64,000 nucleotides of DNA, from positions 2,588,643 through 2,652,642 of the forward strand of contig NZ_MOAL01000004.1 of assembly GCF_003731765.1 (NCBI RefSeq), read 5' to 3'. Source of the DNA: Pseudomonas chlororaphis (GTDB lineage: Bacteria > Pseudomonadota > Gammaproteobacteria > Pseudomonadales > Pseudomonadaceae). The translations under genes and the position numbers were made by a program. Shown piece by piece: positions 34,550 to 44,549 of this stretch (position 1 is the stretch's first letter; each line of letters starts with the position of its first letter). The notes under the pieces were generated by a model that saw only the letters and a program-made list of their open reading frames with translations, was not told where the DNA came from and did not search any database.

Positions 34550-34719
34550 GGGGCTTCCTGCGGGAGGGATTGGCGCAAGGCGGCGAGTGTCGCATAAAAA
34601 ATCGCGCTCGCTGACCCTGCGTCCACCCATAGCCAGACCTTAGTCACATGATAGAAATTACCCATTGAATCGCCGCCCCTGCCTCTAGTAAGCTCGGCCC
34701 ACTTTCACGGAGAAACACC

Positions 34720-34854
34720 ATGTTGCCCCGCACCCTTTCCCTGCATCGCCACACCGCCAGCGCCCTGCGCTCGGTCGCGGCTGCCTGGGCAAATGGCAAC
34801 AGCGCTCCAGTGAACGTTTATTTTGGGTATTGGTTTAGCCACTGGCGCGCCTGA
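34720..34854 (+). CDS. Aromatic-rich leader peptide
   Basis: A 44-codon open frame with GGAG upstream (34709-34712) and a run near its end, YFGYWFSHW (34-42), in which six of nine residues are Tyr, Phe or Trp; Trp23 is a seventh. It precedes a strong attenuator and then a DAHP synthase gene, the first enzyme of aromatic amino acid synthesis. Ribosome stalling at Phe, Tyr or Trp codons would signal scarcity of aromatic aminoacyl-tRNAs. Too short for normal gene finding; recognised from content and context. Confidence 0.8.
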   Translation: MLPRTLSLHRHTASALRSVAAAWANGNSAPVNVYFGYWFSHWRA

Positions 34855-34940
34855 TACCCAACCGGCGCCCACTTCCACGGGTCGCCCACCAGAGAACTTC
34901 TCACCCCCGGTCGGCTTCCCGACCGGGGGTTTTGTTTTTT
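34823..34940 (+). promoter_or_regulatory. Transcription attenuator of the DAHP synthase gene
   Basis: Four pairing regions are visible. Region 1, TTGGGTAT (34823-34830), lies inside the Phe-Gly-Tyr codons of the leader. Region 2 starts with ATACCCAA (34854-34861), which pairs perfectly with it, and continues into CCAACCGG (34858-34865). Region 3, CCGGTCGG (34907-34914), pairs with that at 7 of 8 positions. Regions 3 and 4 form the terminator CCCCCGGTCGG-CTTC-CCGACCGGGGG (34904-34929), a perfect 11-bp stem followed by TTTTGTTTTTT. Stalling on region 1 frees region 2 to pair with 3 and prevents the terminator, the trp/phe-type logic. Confidence 0.85.
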
Positions 34941-34991
34941 AGGGCTTAACGTTTTTCAAGCAACACACCGAACTCACTGAGGATTGATCAC

Positions 34992-35141
34992 ATGAACACC
35001 ACTTATTACCGCAACGACACAGCCTACGCCTGGCGATTTAGCAGCCTCCGCTCGGGACAGCCTGCCGCCTCCGATCGGTCACCCACAGGTGGCAAGCCAT
35101 CACTCGAAGCCAACCCGGCCAATTGTCGAACACCCCAGTAG
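34992..35141 (+). CDS. Second small open frame in the DAHP synthase leader
   Basis: A 49-codon frame with GAGG nine bases before the ATG, between the attenuator terminator and the DAHP synthase start. It begins MNTTYYRNDTAYAWRF, again rich in Tyr, Trp and Phe, and then becomes polar. It could be a second regulatory peptide or simply a translated spacer. No family recognised. Confidence 0.4.
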   Translation: MNTTYYRNDTAYAWRFSSLRSGQPAASDRSPTGGKPSLEANPANCRTPQ

Positions 35142-35188
35142 GGCCGCGCGCGGGGAGCCACCCGCCGCCAGCCCAGGAAGCCTTGAAC

Positions 35189-36280
35189 ATGAATTCGTCC
35201 GTCTCCGCTCTGCCGCTGTCCACCCTGTCTTCTGCCAATGAAGCCCTGAGCCTGCGTCTGCCCAGCTCATTGCAACTCAAGCAACAACTGCCGCTGTCCA
35301 CCGCACTGGCCCAGCAAGTAGCCGCCCATCGCCAAGCGGTGCGCGCCATCCTCGACGGTGTCGACTCCCGTCTGCTGGTGGTCGTTGGCCCCTGCTCCAT
35401 CCATGATCCGCAATCCGCCCTGGAATACGCCGCCAAGCTGGCCGAACTGAGCACCGAGCTCAGCGACGACCTGCTGTTGGTGATGCGCGCCTACGTGGAA
35501 AAACCGCGCACCACCGTCGGTTGGAAAGGCCTGGCCTACGACCCGCACCTGGATGGCAGTGACGACATGGCCGGTGGCCTGACCCTGTCCCGGGAGCTGA
35601 TGCGCGAGATGCTGCGCCTCGGCCTGCCGATCGCCACCGAGCTGCTGCAACCCATGGCTGCGGGTTACTTCGATGACCTGCTGAGCTGGGTGGCGATTGG
35701 TGCGCGCACCACCGAATCGCAGATCCACCGGGAAATGGCCAGTGGCCTGGACATGCCCGTGGGCTTCAAGAACGGCACCGACGGCGGCGTGGCCATCGCC
35801 TGTGACGCCATGCGCTCGGCGGCTCACCCGCACCGCCACTTCGGCGTCGACAGCCAGGGCCACCCGGCGATCATCCAGACCCCAGGCAACCCGGACACTC
35901 ACTTGGTGCTGCGCGGCGGCCATCGCGGGCCGAACTACGACCGCCAGAGCGTGGCCCAGGTCCAGCGCGACCTGCACAAGCTGTCGATCCCGGCGCGGAT
36001 CATGGTCGACTGCAGCCACGCCAACAGCGGCAAGGACCCTTTGCGCCAACCGGCGGTGTTCAACGACGTGCTGGAACAGCGCCTGCAAGGCGACCGTTCG
36101 CTGGTGGCGGTGATGCTCGAAAGCCATCTGTTTGAAGGCTGCCAACCGCTGAGTGCGTCCATGCGTTACGGCGTGTCCGTCACCGATGGCTGCCTGGGCT
36201 GGGACGCCACCGAGCACTTGCTGCGCAATGCCGCGCAACAGTTGCAACGCAGCCGCCTTCACCAGCCAATCCCGGCCTGA
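35189..36280 (+). CDS. 3-deoxy-7-phosphoheptulonate (DAHP) synthase, type I
   Basis: Condenses phosphoenolpyruvate and erythrose 4-phosphate, the first step of the shikimate pathway. It has 363 residues, typical of the AroF/G/H class. Conserved PEP- and metal-binding segments are seen: VVGPCSIHD, RAYVEKPRTTVGWKG, GARTTESQ, GFKNGTDGG, RGGHRGPNY and DCSHANSGKD. The ATG at 35189 has AGGAAG eight bases upstream; the frame opens at 35123 without conservation. Controlled by the leader attenuator. Which aromatic amino acid inhibits the enzyme cannot be read with certainty, so no isozyme letter is given. Confidence 0.94.
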   Translation: MNSSVSALPLSTLSSANEALSLRLPSSLQLKQQLPLSTALAQQVAAHRQAVRAILDGVDSRLLVVVGPCSIHDPQSALEYAAKLAELSTELSDDLLLVMRAYVEKPRTTVGWKGLAYDPHLDGSDDMAGGLTLSRELMREMLRLGLPIATELLQPMAAGYFDDLLSWVAIGARTTESQIHREMASGLDMPVGFKNGTDGGVAIACDAMRSAAHPHRHFGVDSQGHPAIIQTPGNPDTHLVLRGGHRGPNYDRQSVAQVQRDLHKLSIPARIMVDCSHANSGKDPLRQPAVFNDVLEQRLQGDRSLVAVMLESHLFEGCQPLSASMRYGVSVTDGCLGWDATEHLLRNAAQQLQRSRLHQPIPA

Positions 36281-36293
36281 CCAGCGCCCCATT

Positions 36294-36592
36294 TAGGAGC
36301 TGGCTCGCCAGCGATGACGCCGCCAAGATCACCACCTGATCCAAGGCCCCATCGCCGGCAAGCCGGCTCCTACAAAAATACCGCCCTACCCCCAATGTAG
36401 GAGATGGCTCGCCAGCGATAGCGCCGCCAAGATCACTACCTGATCCAAGGGCCCCATCGCCGGCAAGCCGGCTCCTACAAAAATACCGCCCTACCCCCAA
36501 TGTAGGAGCTGGCTCGCCAGCGATAGCGCCGCCAAGATCACCACCTGATCCAAAGGCCCCATCGCCAGCAAGCCAGCCGCCAAAAAAATGCT
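36294..36592. repeat. Three tandem ~104-bp units, each an inverted REP pair
   Basis: Units start at 36294, 36398 and 36503 (period 104-105 bp). Each has a left REP (taggagctggctcgccagcg), a spacer with 'gccgccaagatcaccacctg', and an inverted right REP (atcgccggcaagccggctcc + taca). The third right arm is decayed. The units are nearly identical, pointing to recent tandem duplication of a REP doublet. This fills most of the 399-bp gap between the DAHP synthase and parvulin genes. Confidence 0.9.
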
Positions 36593-36679
36593 CGGCGGCA
36601 ATGACTTGAAGGAACTTTGGCAAGAAATAGCCACCTGAATCCGGTAGTCTCAGCACTTTCTTGAAAGGAGAAACTCCCC

Positions 36680-36961
36680 ATGGCCAAAGCCACTGCCCGT
36701 CACATCCTGGTTGCCAGCGAAGCCAAGTGCAACGAACTCAAAGCCGAAATCGAAGCCGGCGCCGACTTTGGCGACGTTGCGAAAAAGAACTCCACCTGCC
36801 CGTCCAGCCGTGACGGCGGCAACCTGGGTTCCTTCGGCCCAGGCCAGATGGTCAAGGAATTCGACACCGTAGTCTTCAGCGCCCCGGTCAACGTCGTGCA
36901 AGGCCCAGTGAAAACCCAGTTCGGTTATCACCTGCTGGAAGTGACCAGCCGTCAGGACTGA
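36680..36961 (+). CDS. ppiC: One-domain parvulin peptidyl-prolyl isomerase
   Basis: A 93-residue cytoplasmic isomerase consisting only of the rotamase domain. It shows ATARHILV at the start (first active-site His), GGNLGSFGPGQMV in the middle and FGYHLLEV at the end (second His), as in E. coli PpiC (93 residues). A strong AAGGAG lies before the ATG. A paralogue of similar size is at 51550. Confidence 0.93.
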   Translation: MAKATARHILVASEAKCNELKAEIEAGADFGDVAKKNSTCPSSRDGGNLGSFGPGQMVKEFDTVVFSAPVNVVQGPVKTQFGYHLLEVTSRQD

Positions 36962-37096
36962 TCCTGTCGCGATTGATTCAGCCGACGGCCCGCCTTTTGG
37001 TGGGCCGTTGTGTTTGCGACAGCGGAAGCGCTGGCCTGCCACACGCAGCTAGCGTACAAATCGTGGTCATCGATCACCCGGCTCTTAAGGCTGACC

Positions 37097-38965
37097 ATGC
37101 GCTTGCTTTTCCCTACATTGATTGTCGGCGCCCTGAGCCTGTTGCTCAGCGCCACCGCCGCCCAGGCAGCCCCGCAACACGCCCTGACCGTCTACGGCGA
37201 ACCGGCCAAATACCCCGCCGGCTTCAGCCACTTCGCCTACGCCAACCCCCAGGCCCCGAAAGGCGGGATCATGCGCCGCGCCGCCCTGGAGATTGGCCGC
37301 TTCGACCATGTGCTGCCTTATATCGATAAAGGCATCGGCGTCTCCCAGCTCGACGGCATGCTCTATTCGCCCCTGGCCCAGCGCTCCCTGGATGAGCCCT
37401 ACACGGTCTACGGCCTGGTGGCGGAAAAGATGGAGCGCGCCGACGATGGCCTGTGGCTGCGTTTCTACCTCAACCCCAAGGCGCGTTTCGCCGACAACAC
37501 GCCGATCACCGCCGAAGACGTGCGCTACAGCTACAACCTGCTGATGACCCAGGGCAGCCTGCGCTACCGCACCCAGTTTGCCGATGTCAAGGGTGTCGAA
37601 GTGGAGTCGCCACGGGTGATCCGCTTCGACTTCAAAAGCAATGAAAACCGCACCCTGCCCCTGGATGTCGCGACCCTGCCGGTGTTCCCCGAACACTGGT
37701 GGAAGAGTCGCGACTTCGCCGGCGGCGGGGGCTATGAAGCGCCCCTGGGCAGCGGCCCCTACAAGGTCAGCAAGGTGGACTCGGGCAACAGCATCACCTT
37801 CACCCGCGACGCCGACTGGTGGGGCAAAGACCTGCCCGTGAGCCGCGGCTTGTACAACTTCGATCGTTTCAGCGTGGAGTACTTCGGCGACATCGACGTG
37901 GCCCGGCAAGTGCTGCGCGGCGGTGCCTTCGACTACAACCGCGAGTTCTCCGCCACCGGCTACTCCATCCTCTACAACAGCCCGGCCCTCGACGACGGCC
38001 GCCTGCAAAAAGCCCACCTGGCCAAGTCCGCGCCGCAACCGGCCCAGGGCTATGTGTTCAACCTCGACCGGCCGATGTTCCAGGACCGCCGAGTGCGCCA
38101 GGCCCTGGCCATGCTCTGGGACTTCGAATGGAGCAACCGGCAGATGATGCGCGACATGTACATCCGCCAGCAGAGCGTCTTCTCCAACACCGCGCTGGCC
38201 GCCAGGGCCTTGCCGGACGCCGAAGAACTGAAAATCCTCGAACCCTTGCGCGGGCAGATTCCCGATGAAGTCTTCACCCAGGTGTTCGAGGCGCCGAAGA
38301 CCGACGGCAGCGGCGTGATCCGCGACAAGCAACTGCAAGCCCTGGGGCTGCTGGAGCAAGCCGGCTGGAAGCCCGAGGGCGACGTGTTGGTCAATGCCCA
38401 GGGCGAGCCCCTGAGCTTCACCTTCCTGATCACCCAAAGCTCCATCGAACGCTTGCTGCTGCCCTATAAACGCAACCTGGCGCAGATCGGCATCACCCTC
38501 AACATCCGCCGCATCGACTCCTCGCAGTACGTCAACCGCCTGATGGCCCGGGACTACGACATGATCGTCACCGGCTACCCGGTCAGCACCTCGCCAGGCA
38601 TGGAGCTGGACAACTACTTCGGCTCGGCATCGGCCAACGACGCCGGTTCCAACAACTACATGGTGCTCAAGAACCCGGCGGTGGACAGCCTGGTACAGGG
38701 CTTGGTCAAGGCCACCAGCCAGGCGCAGATGCTGCGCTACGCCCACGCCCTGGACCGGGTGCTGCAATGGAACTACTACTGGATCCCCAACTACTACCCG
38801 CCGGGCACCTCCACGGTGTGGTGGAACCGCTTCGGCCGGCCAGCTGTTGCGGCCAGCAATGACGAAGCCATCGAAAGCTGGTGGGAAGTCAGCAGCAAGC
38901 CGCTGACCAACGAAGAAATGGCCGCCGAACTGATCCGTCGCGGCAAACCCGGAGGGCGCCACTGA
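37097..38965 (+). CDS. yejA: Periplasmic peptide-binding protein YejA
   Basis: Solute-binding component of the YejABEF oligopeptide/microcin C importer. It is a 622-residue precursor with a signal peptide (about 1-23, ending AAQA) and the family-5 binding-protein fold. The N-terminus YGEPAKYPAGFSHFAYANPQ and the GGIMRRAALEIGRFD segment are typical of YejA rather than DppA/OppA. The ATG at 37097 is chosen because it opens directly onto the signal peptide. Its stop codon overlaps the yejB start by one base. Confidence 0.92.
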   Translation: MRLLFPTLIVGALSLLLSATAAQAAPQHALTVYGEPAKYPAGFSHFAYANPQAPKGGIMRRAALEIGRFDHVLPYIDKGIGVSQLDGMLYSPLAQRSLDEPYTVYGLVAEKMERADDGLWLRFYLNPKARFADNTPITAEDVRYSYNLLMTQGSLRYRTQFADVKGVEVESPRVIRFDFKSNENRTLPLDVATLPVFPEHWWKSRDFAGGGGYEAPLGSGPYKVSKVDSGNSITFTRDADWWGKDLPVSRGLYNFDRFSVEYFGDIDVARQVLRGGAFDYNREFSATGYSILYNSPALDDGRLQKAHLAKSAPQPAQGYVFNLDRPMFQDRRVRQALAMLWDFEWSNRQMMRDMYIRQQSVFSNTALAARALPDAEELKILEPLRGQIPDEVFTQVFEAPKTDGSGVIRDKQLQALGLLEQAGWKPEGDVLVNAQGEPLSFTFLITQSSIERLLLPYKRNLAQIGITLNIRRIDSSQYVNRLMARDYDMIVTGYPVSTSPGMELDNYFGSASANDAGSNNYMVLKNPAVDSLVQGLVKATSQAQMLRYAHALDRVLQWNYYWIPNYYPPGTSTVWWNRFGRPAVAASNDEAIESWWEVSSKPLTNEEMAAELIRRGKPGGRH

Positions 38966-40029
38966 TGCTGGCTTATATCCTGCGGCGCCTGCTGCTGATC
39001 ATTCCCACGCTGCTGATCATCCTTCTGGTGAACTTCGTCATCGTCCAGGCCGCCCCCGGCGGCCCGGTGGAGCAAGCCATCGCCCACCTGCAAGGCATTG
39101 GTGGCGGCCCCAGCGTCGGGGGCTCCGGCGACGGCGTCAGCAGTGGCGGCTCGCGAGCCAGCCGCGGCCTGGACCCGAAGCTGATCAAGGACATCGAGAA
39201 ACAGTACGGTTTCGATAAGCCGGCCCATGAACGCCTGTGGCTGATGCTCAAGAGTTATGCCCAGCTGGACTTCGGCCAGAGCTTCTTTCGCGGCGCCACG
39301 GTCACCGACCTGATCCTGGAAAAAATGCCGGTGACCATTTCCCTCGGGCTCTGGGCGACCCTGATCACCTACCTGGTGTCGATCCCCCTGGGGATCCGCA
39401 AGGCGGTGCACCACGGCAGCCATTTCGACATCTGGAGCAGCACCGCGATCATCATCGGCTACGCCATGCCCGCGTTCCTGTTCGCCATGTTCCTGATCGT
39501 GCTGTTTGCCGGCGGCACCTCGCTCAACTGGTTCCCGGTGCGCGGGCTGGTGTCGGAGAACTTCGAACAACTGAGCACCCTGGGCAAGGTCGCCGACTAC
39601 TTCTGGCACCTGGTGCTACCAGTGACGTCGCTGGTGATCGGCGGCTTCGCCACCCTGACCATCCTCACCAAAAACTCCTTCCTCAACGAAATCACCCGCC
39701 AGTACGTGGTCACCGCCCGGGCCAAGGGCCTGAGCGAGCGCCGGGTGCTCTACGGCCACGTGTTCCGCAACGCCATGCTGCTGGTGGTCTCGGGGATACC
39801 CCAGGCCTTTATCAGCGTGTTCTTCGCCGGTTCACTGTTGATCGAGGTGATTTTCTCCCTCGATGGCCTGGGCCGCATGAGCTATGAAGCCGCGGTGTCC
39901 CGGGATTATCCGGTGGTGTTCGGCTCGCTGTTTATCTTCACCCTGTTCGGCCTGCTGATAAAACTCATCGGCGACCTGTGCTACACCCTGGTCGACCCGC
40001 GCATCGACTTCGCCGCGAGGAACGCCTGA
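38965..40029 (+). CDS. yejB: Peptide ABC transporter permease YejB
   Basis: First inner-membrane permease of the importer, 354 residues, with about six transmembrane helices and the coupling motif in the VTARAKGLSERRVLYGHVFRN-like loop (shortened here). The first periplasmic loop contains a Gly/Ser-rich linker (about 46-72) where other DppB-type permeases have compact sequence. The start overlaps yejA and the stop overlaps yejE by one base each, so the operon is translationally coupled. Confidence 0.92.
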   Translation: MLAYILRRLLLIIPTLLIILLVNFVIVQAAPGGPVEQAIAHLQGIGGGPSVGGSGDGVSSGGSRASRGLDPKLIKDIEKQYGFDKPAHERLWLMLKSYAQLDFGQSFFRGATVTDLILEKMPVTISLGLWATLITYLVSIPLGIRKAVHHGSHFDIWSSTAIIIGYAMPAFLFAMFLIVLFAGGTSLNWFPVRGLVSENFEQLSTLGKVADYFWHLVLPVTSLVIGGFATLTILTKNSFLNEITRQYVVTARAKGLSERRVLYGHVFRNAMLLVVSGIPQAFISVFFAGSLLIEVIFSLDGLGRMSYEAAVSRDYPVVFGSLFIFTLFGLLIKLIGDLCYTLVDPRIDFAARNA

Positions 40030-41051
40030 TGCTCAAGCTCTCTCCTCTGGCGCGCCGGCGCTTCGACCGTTTCAAGAAAAACCGCCGCGGCTGGTGGTCG
40101 TTGTGGCTGTTTATCGGCCTGTTTATCCTGACCCTGGGCGGCGAACTGATCGCCAACGACAAGCCTCTGGTGGTCAGCTATCAAGGCTCGTTGTATTTCC
40201 CGGCCTTCAAGCGTCACACCGAGCAGGAGTTCGGCGGCCAGTTGCCGTTCCAGGCCGACTATCGCAGCAGCTACGTGCAACAACTGATTCGCCAGGACGG
40301 CGGCTGGCTGCTGTTCCCGCCGATTGCCTTCAGTGAAGACACCCCCAACTATGACCTGACCCGCCCCGCCCCCAGCCCGCCCAGCGCGGAGAACTGGCTG
40401 GGCACCGACGATCAGTCCCGGGACGTGGCCGCACGGGTGATCTACGGTGCCCGCGTGTCGATCCTGTTCGCCCTCGCCCTGACTGCCATCAGCGCCCTGA
40501 TCGGCATCGCCGCCGGCGCCCTGCAAGGCTACTACGGTGGCTGGGTCGACCTGCTGGGCCAGCGCTTGCTGGAGGTGTGGTCCGGGCTGCCGGTGCTGTA
40601 CCTGCTGATCATCCTCTCGGGGTTCGTCGAGCCGAACTTCTGGTGGCTGCTGGGGATCATGGCGCTGTTCTCCTGGCTGGCCCTGGTGGACGTGGTACGC
40701 GCCGAGTTCCTGCGCGGGCGCAACCTGGAGTACGTCAAGGCAGCCCGGGCCCTGGGCCTGAGCGACCGCAAGGTGATCCTGCGGCACATCCTGCCCAACG
40801 CGATGAACGCCACCCTGAGCTATCTGCCGTTCATCCTCACTGGCGCCATCTCCACCCTCACCGCCCTGGATTTCCTCGGCTTCGGCATGCCCGCCGGCAG
40901 CGCGTCACTGGGCGAGCTGATTGCCCAGGGCAAGCAGAACCTGCAGGCGCCGTGGCTGGGCTTGACCGCCTTTTTCACCCTGGCGCTGATCCTCTCGCTG
41001 CTGGTGTTTATCGGCGAGGCGTTGCGCGATGCGTTTGATCCCCGATCTTGA
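40029..41051 (+). CDS. yejE: Peptide ABC transporter permease YejE
   Basis: Second permease, 340 residues. A first membrane helix (about 23-41) is followed by a roughly 95-residue periplasmic loop containing the WLGTDDQSRDVAARVIYG motif, then five more helices and the coupling segment ALGLSDRKVILRHILPN. The start overlaps yejB. Its stop codon falls inside one copy of a 14-bp direct repeat (GATCTTGATCCACG at 41044 and 41070), probably a small local duplication. Confidence 0.92.
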   Translation: MLKLSPLARRRFDRFKKNRRGWWSLWLFIGLFILTLGGELIANDKPLVVSYQGSLYFPAFKRHTEQEFGGQLPFQADYRSSYVQQLIRQDGGWLLFPPIAFSEDTPNYDLTRPAPSPPSAENWLGTDDQSRDVAARVIYGARVSILFALALTAISALIGIAAGALQGYYGGWVDLLGQRLLEVWSGLPVLYLLIILSGFVEPNFWWLLGIMALFSWLALVDVVRAEFLRGRNLEYVKAARALGLSDRKVILRHILPNAMNATLSYLPFILTGAISTLTALDFLGFGMPAGSASLGELIAQGKQNLQAPWLGLTAFFTLALILSLLVFIGEALRDAFDPRS

Positions 41052-41105
41052 TCCACGATTTTGTTCTTCGATCTTGATCCACGTTTATAAAGCGGACTGT
41101 AAAAC

Positions 41106-42680
41106 ATGACTGAAGCCCTGATCGAAATTCGCAACCTCAGCGTCGCCTTCAACGGCCAGGCGGTGGTGCGCGACCTGCGCCTGGACATCCGCCCTGGCGA
41201 ATGCCTGGCCCTGGTGGGCGAGTCCGGCTCGGGTAAATCGGTGACCGCCCACTCGATCCTGCAGCTGCTGCCGGACACCGGCTGCCAGAGCAGTGGCAGC
41301 GTGCGCTATCGCGGCCAGGAGCTGCTGGGGGCCGACCGCGCAACCCTGCAAAAACTGCGGGGCAATCGCATCGCCATGATCTTCCAGGAGCCCATGACCT
41401 CGCTCAACCCGCTGCACAGCGTGGAAAAGCAGATCGGCGAAACCCTGCTCCTGCACCGTGGCCTGGGGGGCAAGGAGGCGCAGGCGCGGATCCTCGAACT
41501 GCTGGAACTGGTGGGTATCCAGAAGCCCAAGGAACGGCTCAAGGCCTACCCCCATCAACTCTCCGGCGGCCAGCGTCAGCGGGTAATGATCGCCATGGCC
41601 CTGGCGTGCGAGCCGGAACTGCTGATTGCCGATGAGCCCACCACTGCCCTGGACGTGACGGTGCAGCGCAAGATCCTGCTGCTGCTCAAATCCCTGCAGC
41701 AGCGCCTGGGCATGTCCCTGCTGCTGATCAGCCACGACCTGAACCTGGTGCGGCGCATCGCCCAGCGCGTGTGCGTGATGAAGGCCGGGCAAATCGTCGA
41801 ACAGGCCGACTGCGAAACCCTGTTCAACGCGCCGCAGCACCCTTACAGCTGCGAACTGCTGCACGCCGAGCCCGAGGGGCAAGCCCTGCCCCGGGACGAA
41901 CGCGAGGTGGTGCTGCAGGTGGACAACCTGAGTGTGCAGTTCCAGATCGGCGGCGGCCTGTTCCGCCGCAAGCAATACCTGCGGGCGGTGGACGGCATCA
42001 GCCTGAGCCTGCAACGGGGCAAGACCCTGGGCATCGTCGGCGAGTCCGGTTCGGGCAAATCAACCTTGGGCCAGGCGATCCTGCGCCTGCTGGAATCCGA
42101 GGGCAGCATCCGCTTCCAGGGTGAGTCGCTGGATGGCCTCAACCAGAAGCAACTGAGGCCCTGGCGCAAACAGATGCAGGTGGTGTTCCAGGACCCATTC
42201 GGTAGCCTCAGCCCGCGCATGTCGGTGGCACAGATCATCAGCGAAGGCCTGGAAGTCCACAGTCAGTGCGGCGCCCAGGCGTGCGAGGAGCAGGTGATCC
42301 AGGTGCTCAAGGAAGTCGGCCTGGACCCGGACAGCCGCCACCGTTACCCCCATGAATTCTCCGGGGGCCAGCGCCAGCGCATCGCTATTGCCCGGGCCCT
42401 GGTGCTCAAGCCGGCGCTGATTTTGCTGGACGAGCCCACCTCGGCCCTGGACCGCACCGTGCAGAAACAGGTGGTGGCGCTGCTGCGCCAACTGCAGGAA
42501 AAACACGGCCTGACGTACCTGTTTATCAGCCACGACCTGGCGGTGGTCCGCGCCCTGGCCCACGACATGATCGTGATCAAGGACGGCCAAGTGGTGGAAC
42601 GCGGCGCCAGCGACGACGTCTTCAACACCCCCCAACACCCCTATACCCAGGAACTGCTCGCCGCCGCCCATCCCGGCTAA
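41106..42680 (+). CDS. yejF: Peptide ABC transporter dual ATPase YejF
   Basis: A 524-residue protein with two fused ATP-binding cassettes. The first (about 1-260) has GESGSGKS, LSGGQRQR and LLIADEPTTALD; the second (about 275-520) has GESGSGKST, FSGGQRQR and LILLDEPTSALD. Both carry the oligopeptide-transporter C-terminal extension with HPYSCELL and HPYTQELL. Two full cassettes in one chain is the normal YejF form. It follows yejE by 54 bp. Confidence 0.93.
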   Translation: MTEALIEIRNLSVAFNGQAVVRDLRLDIRPGECLALVGESGSGKSVTAHSILQLLPDTGCQSSGSVRYRGQELLGADRATLQKLRGNRIAMIFQEPMTSLNPLHSVEKQIGETLLLHRGLGGKEAQARILELLELVGIQKPKERLKAYPHQLSGGQRQRVMIAMALACEPELLIADEPTTALDVTVQRKILLLLKSLQQRLGMSLLLISHDLNLVRRIAQRVCVMKAGQIVEQADCETLFNAPQHPYSCELLHAEPEGQALPRDEREVVLQVDNLSVQFQIGGGLFRRKQYLRAVDGISLSLQRGKTLGIVGESGSGKSTLGQAILRLLESEGSIRFQGESLDGLNQKQLRPWRKQMQVVFQDPFGSLSPRMSVAQIISEGLEVHSQCGAQACEEQVIQVLKEVGLDPDSRHRYPHEFSGGQRQRIAIARALVLKPALILLDEPTSALDRTVQKQVVALLRQLQEKHGLTYLFISHDLAVVRALAHDMIVIKDGQVVERGASDDVFNTPQHPYTQELLAAAHPG

Positions 42681-42690
42681 CCCAAGGGCC

Positions 42691-42823
42691 CCTTCGCCGG
42701 CAAGCCGGCTCCTACATAGGCGAACACATTCACCGCCACCGTAGGAGCTGGCTTGCCAGCGAAGACGCCCGCAAGATCACCACTCCGCCCAAGACCCCAT
42801 TCGCCGGCAAGCCGGCTCCTACA
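42691..42823. repeat. REP cluster (three elements)
   Basis: Elements at 42691-42716, 42741-42764 (inverted) and 42801-42823 share the core ctggcttgccagc/cgccggcaagccgg with gtaggagc arms. They lie in the gap between yejF and the sigma-54 activator and may end or stabilise the yej transcript. Confidence 0.88.
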
Positions 42824-42864
42824 AATCGGGCATAATCCTTCGCGTCTATTTTCAGGGTGCGTCC

Positions 42865-44272
<1,408 letters not shown>

Positions 44273-44274
<2 letters not shown>

Positions 44275-44414
44275 AGAGACAGCGTTCTCTTTATGGAGAC
44301 AGCAGAGCCTGTATCGCTGGCAAGCCAGCTCCCACAAGGGGTCAACACTGCCCTGTAGGAGCTGGCTTGCCAGCGATGAGGCCACCCCGCCAAAAAAAGT
44401 CTCAAAAAAGAGAC
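44273..44414. promoter_or_regulatory. Inverted repeats, probable activator binding sites, around a REP pair
   Basis: AAAGAG...CTCTTT (44273-44292), a second GAGACAGC (first at 44276, again at 44296), and GTCTC-AAAAAA-GAGAC (44399-44414) share the word GAGAC. A REP pair (44313-44336 and 44355-44378) lies between them. The GAGAC palindromes are 64-205 bp upstream of the -24/-12 promoter, the usual distance for enhancer sites of sigma-54 activators. Confidence 0.5.
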
Positions 44415-44477
44415 AAAGCGCCTGAAACCATCGCCACAAAAATAAAAATACTTATATATTTCAATAGCTTATCTAAA

Positions 44478-44493
44478 TGGCACAGTTCTCGCT
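44478..44493 (+). promoter_or_regulatory. Sigma-54 (-24/-12) promoter
   Basis: TGGCAC-AGTTC-TCGCT matches the RpoN consensus TGGCAC-N5-TTGCA/T at the GG and GC positions with exact spacing. It lies 57 bp ahead of the GntP-type permease start and downstream of a gene for a sigma-54 activator. Confidence 0.8.
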
Positions 44494-44524
44494 ATAACCC
44501 TCTCCACACGCAACACCCCACAAA

Positions 44525-44532
44525 AATAACAA
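44525..44532 (+). promoter_or_regulatory. Candidate Hfq/Crc site in the permease leader
   Basis: AATAACAA fits the catabolite-repression motif AANAANAA and is directly upstream of the ribosome-binding site CTGGAG. Binding here would block translation when preferred carbon sources are present, a common layer of control on ketone-body and fatty-acid genes in Pseudomonas. Confidence 0.5.
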
Positions 44533-44549
44533 TCCTGGAGAGACACACC

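Noticed and set aside
34665..34691. Sigma-70 promoter TTGAAT...TAGTAA ahead of the leader peptide
   Set aside because: Spacing is 15 bp and both boxes are weak, so I could not support it as a feature even though a promoter must lie nearby.
36294..36592. CRISPR-like regular repeats
   Set aside because: Only three units, the period is about 104 bp, the units are internally palindromic REPs, and the spacers are identical to each other. No cas genes are present.
36180..36656. 158-residue minus-strand frame with internal protein repeats
   Set aside because: The repeats are the translated REP units; the frame overlaps the end of DAHP synthase and is not a gene.
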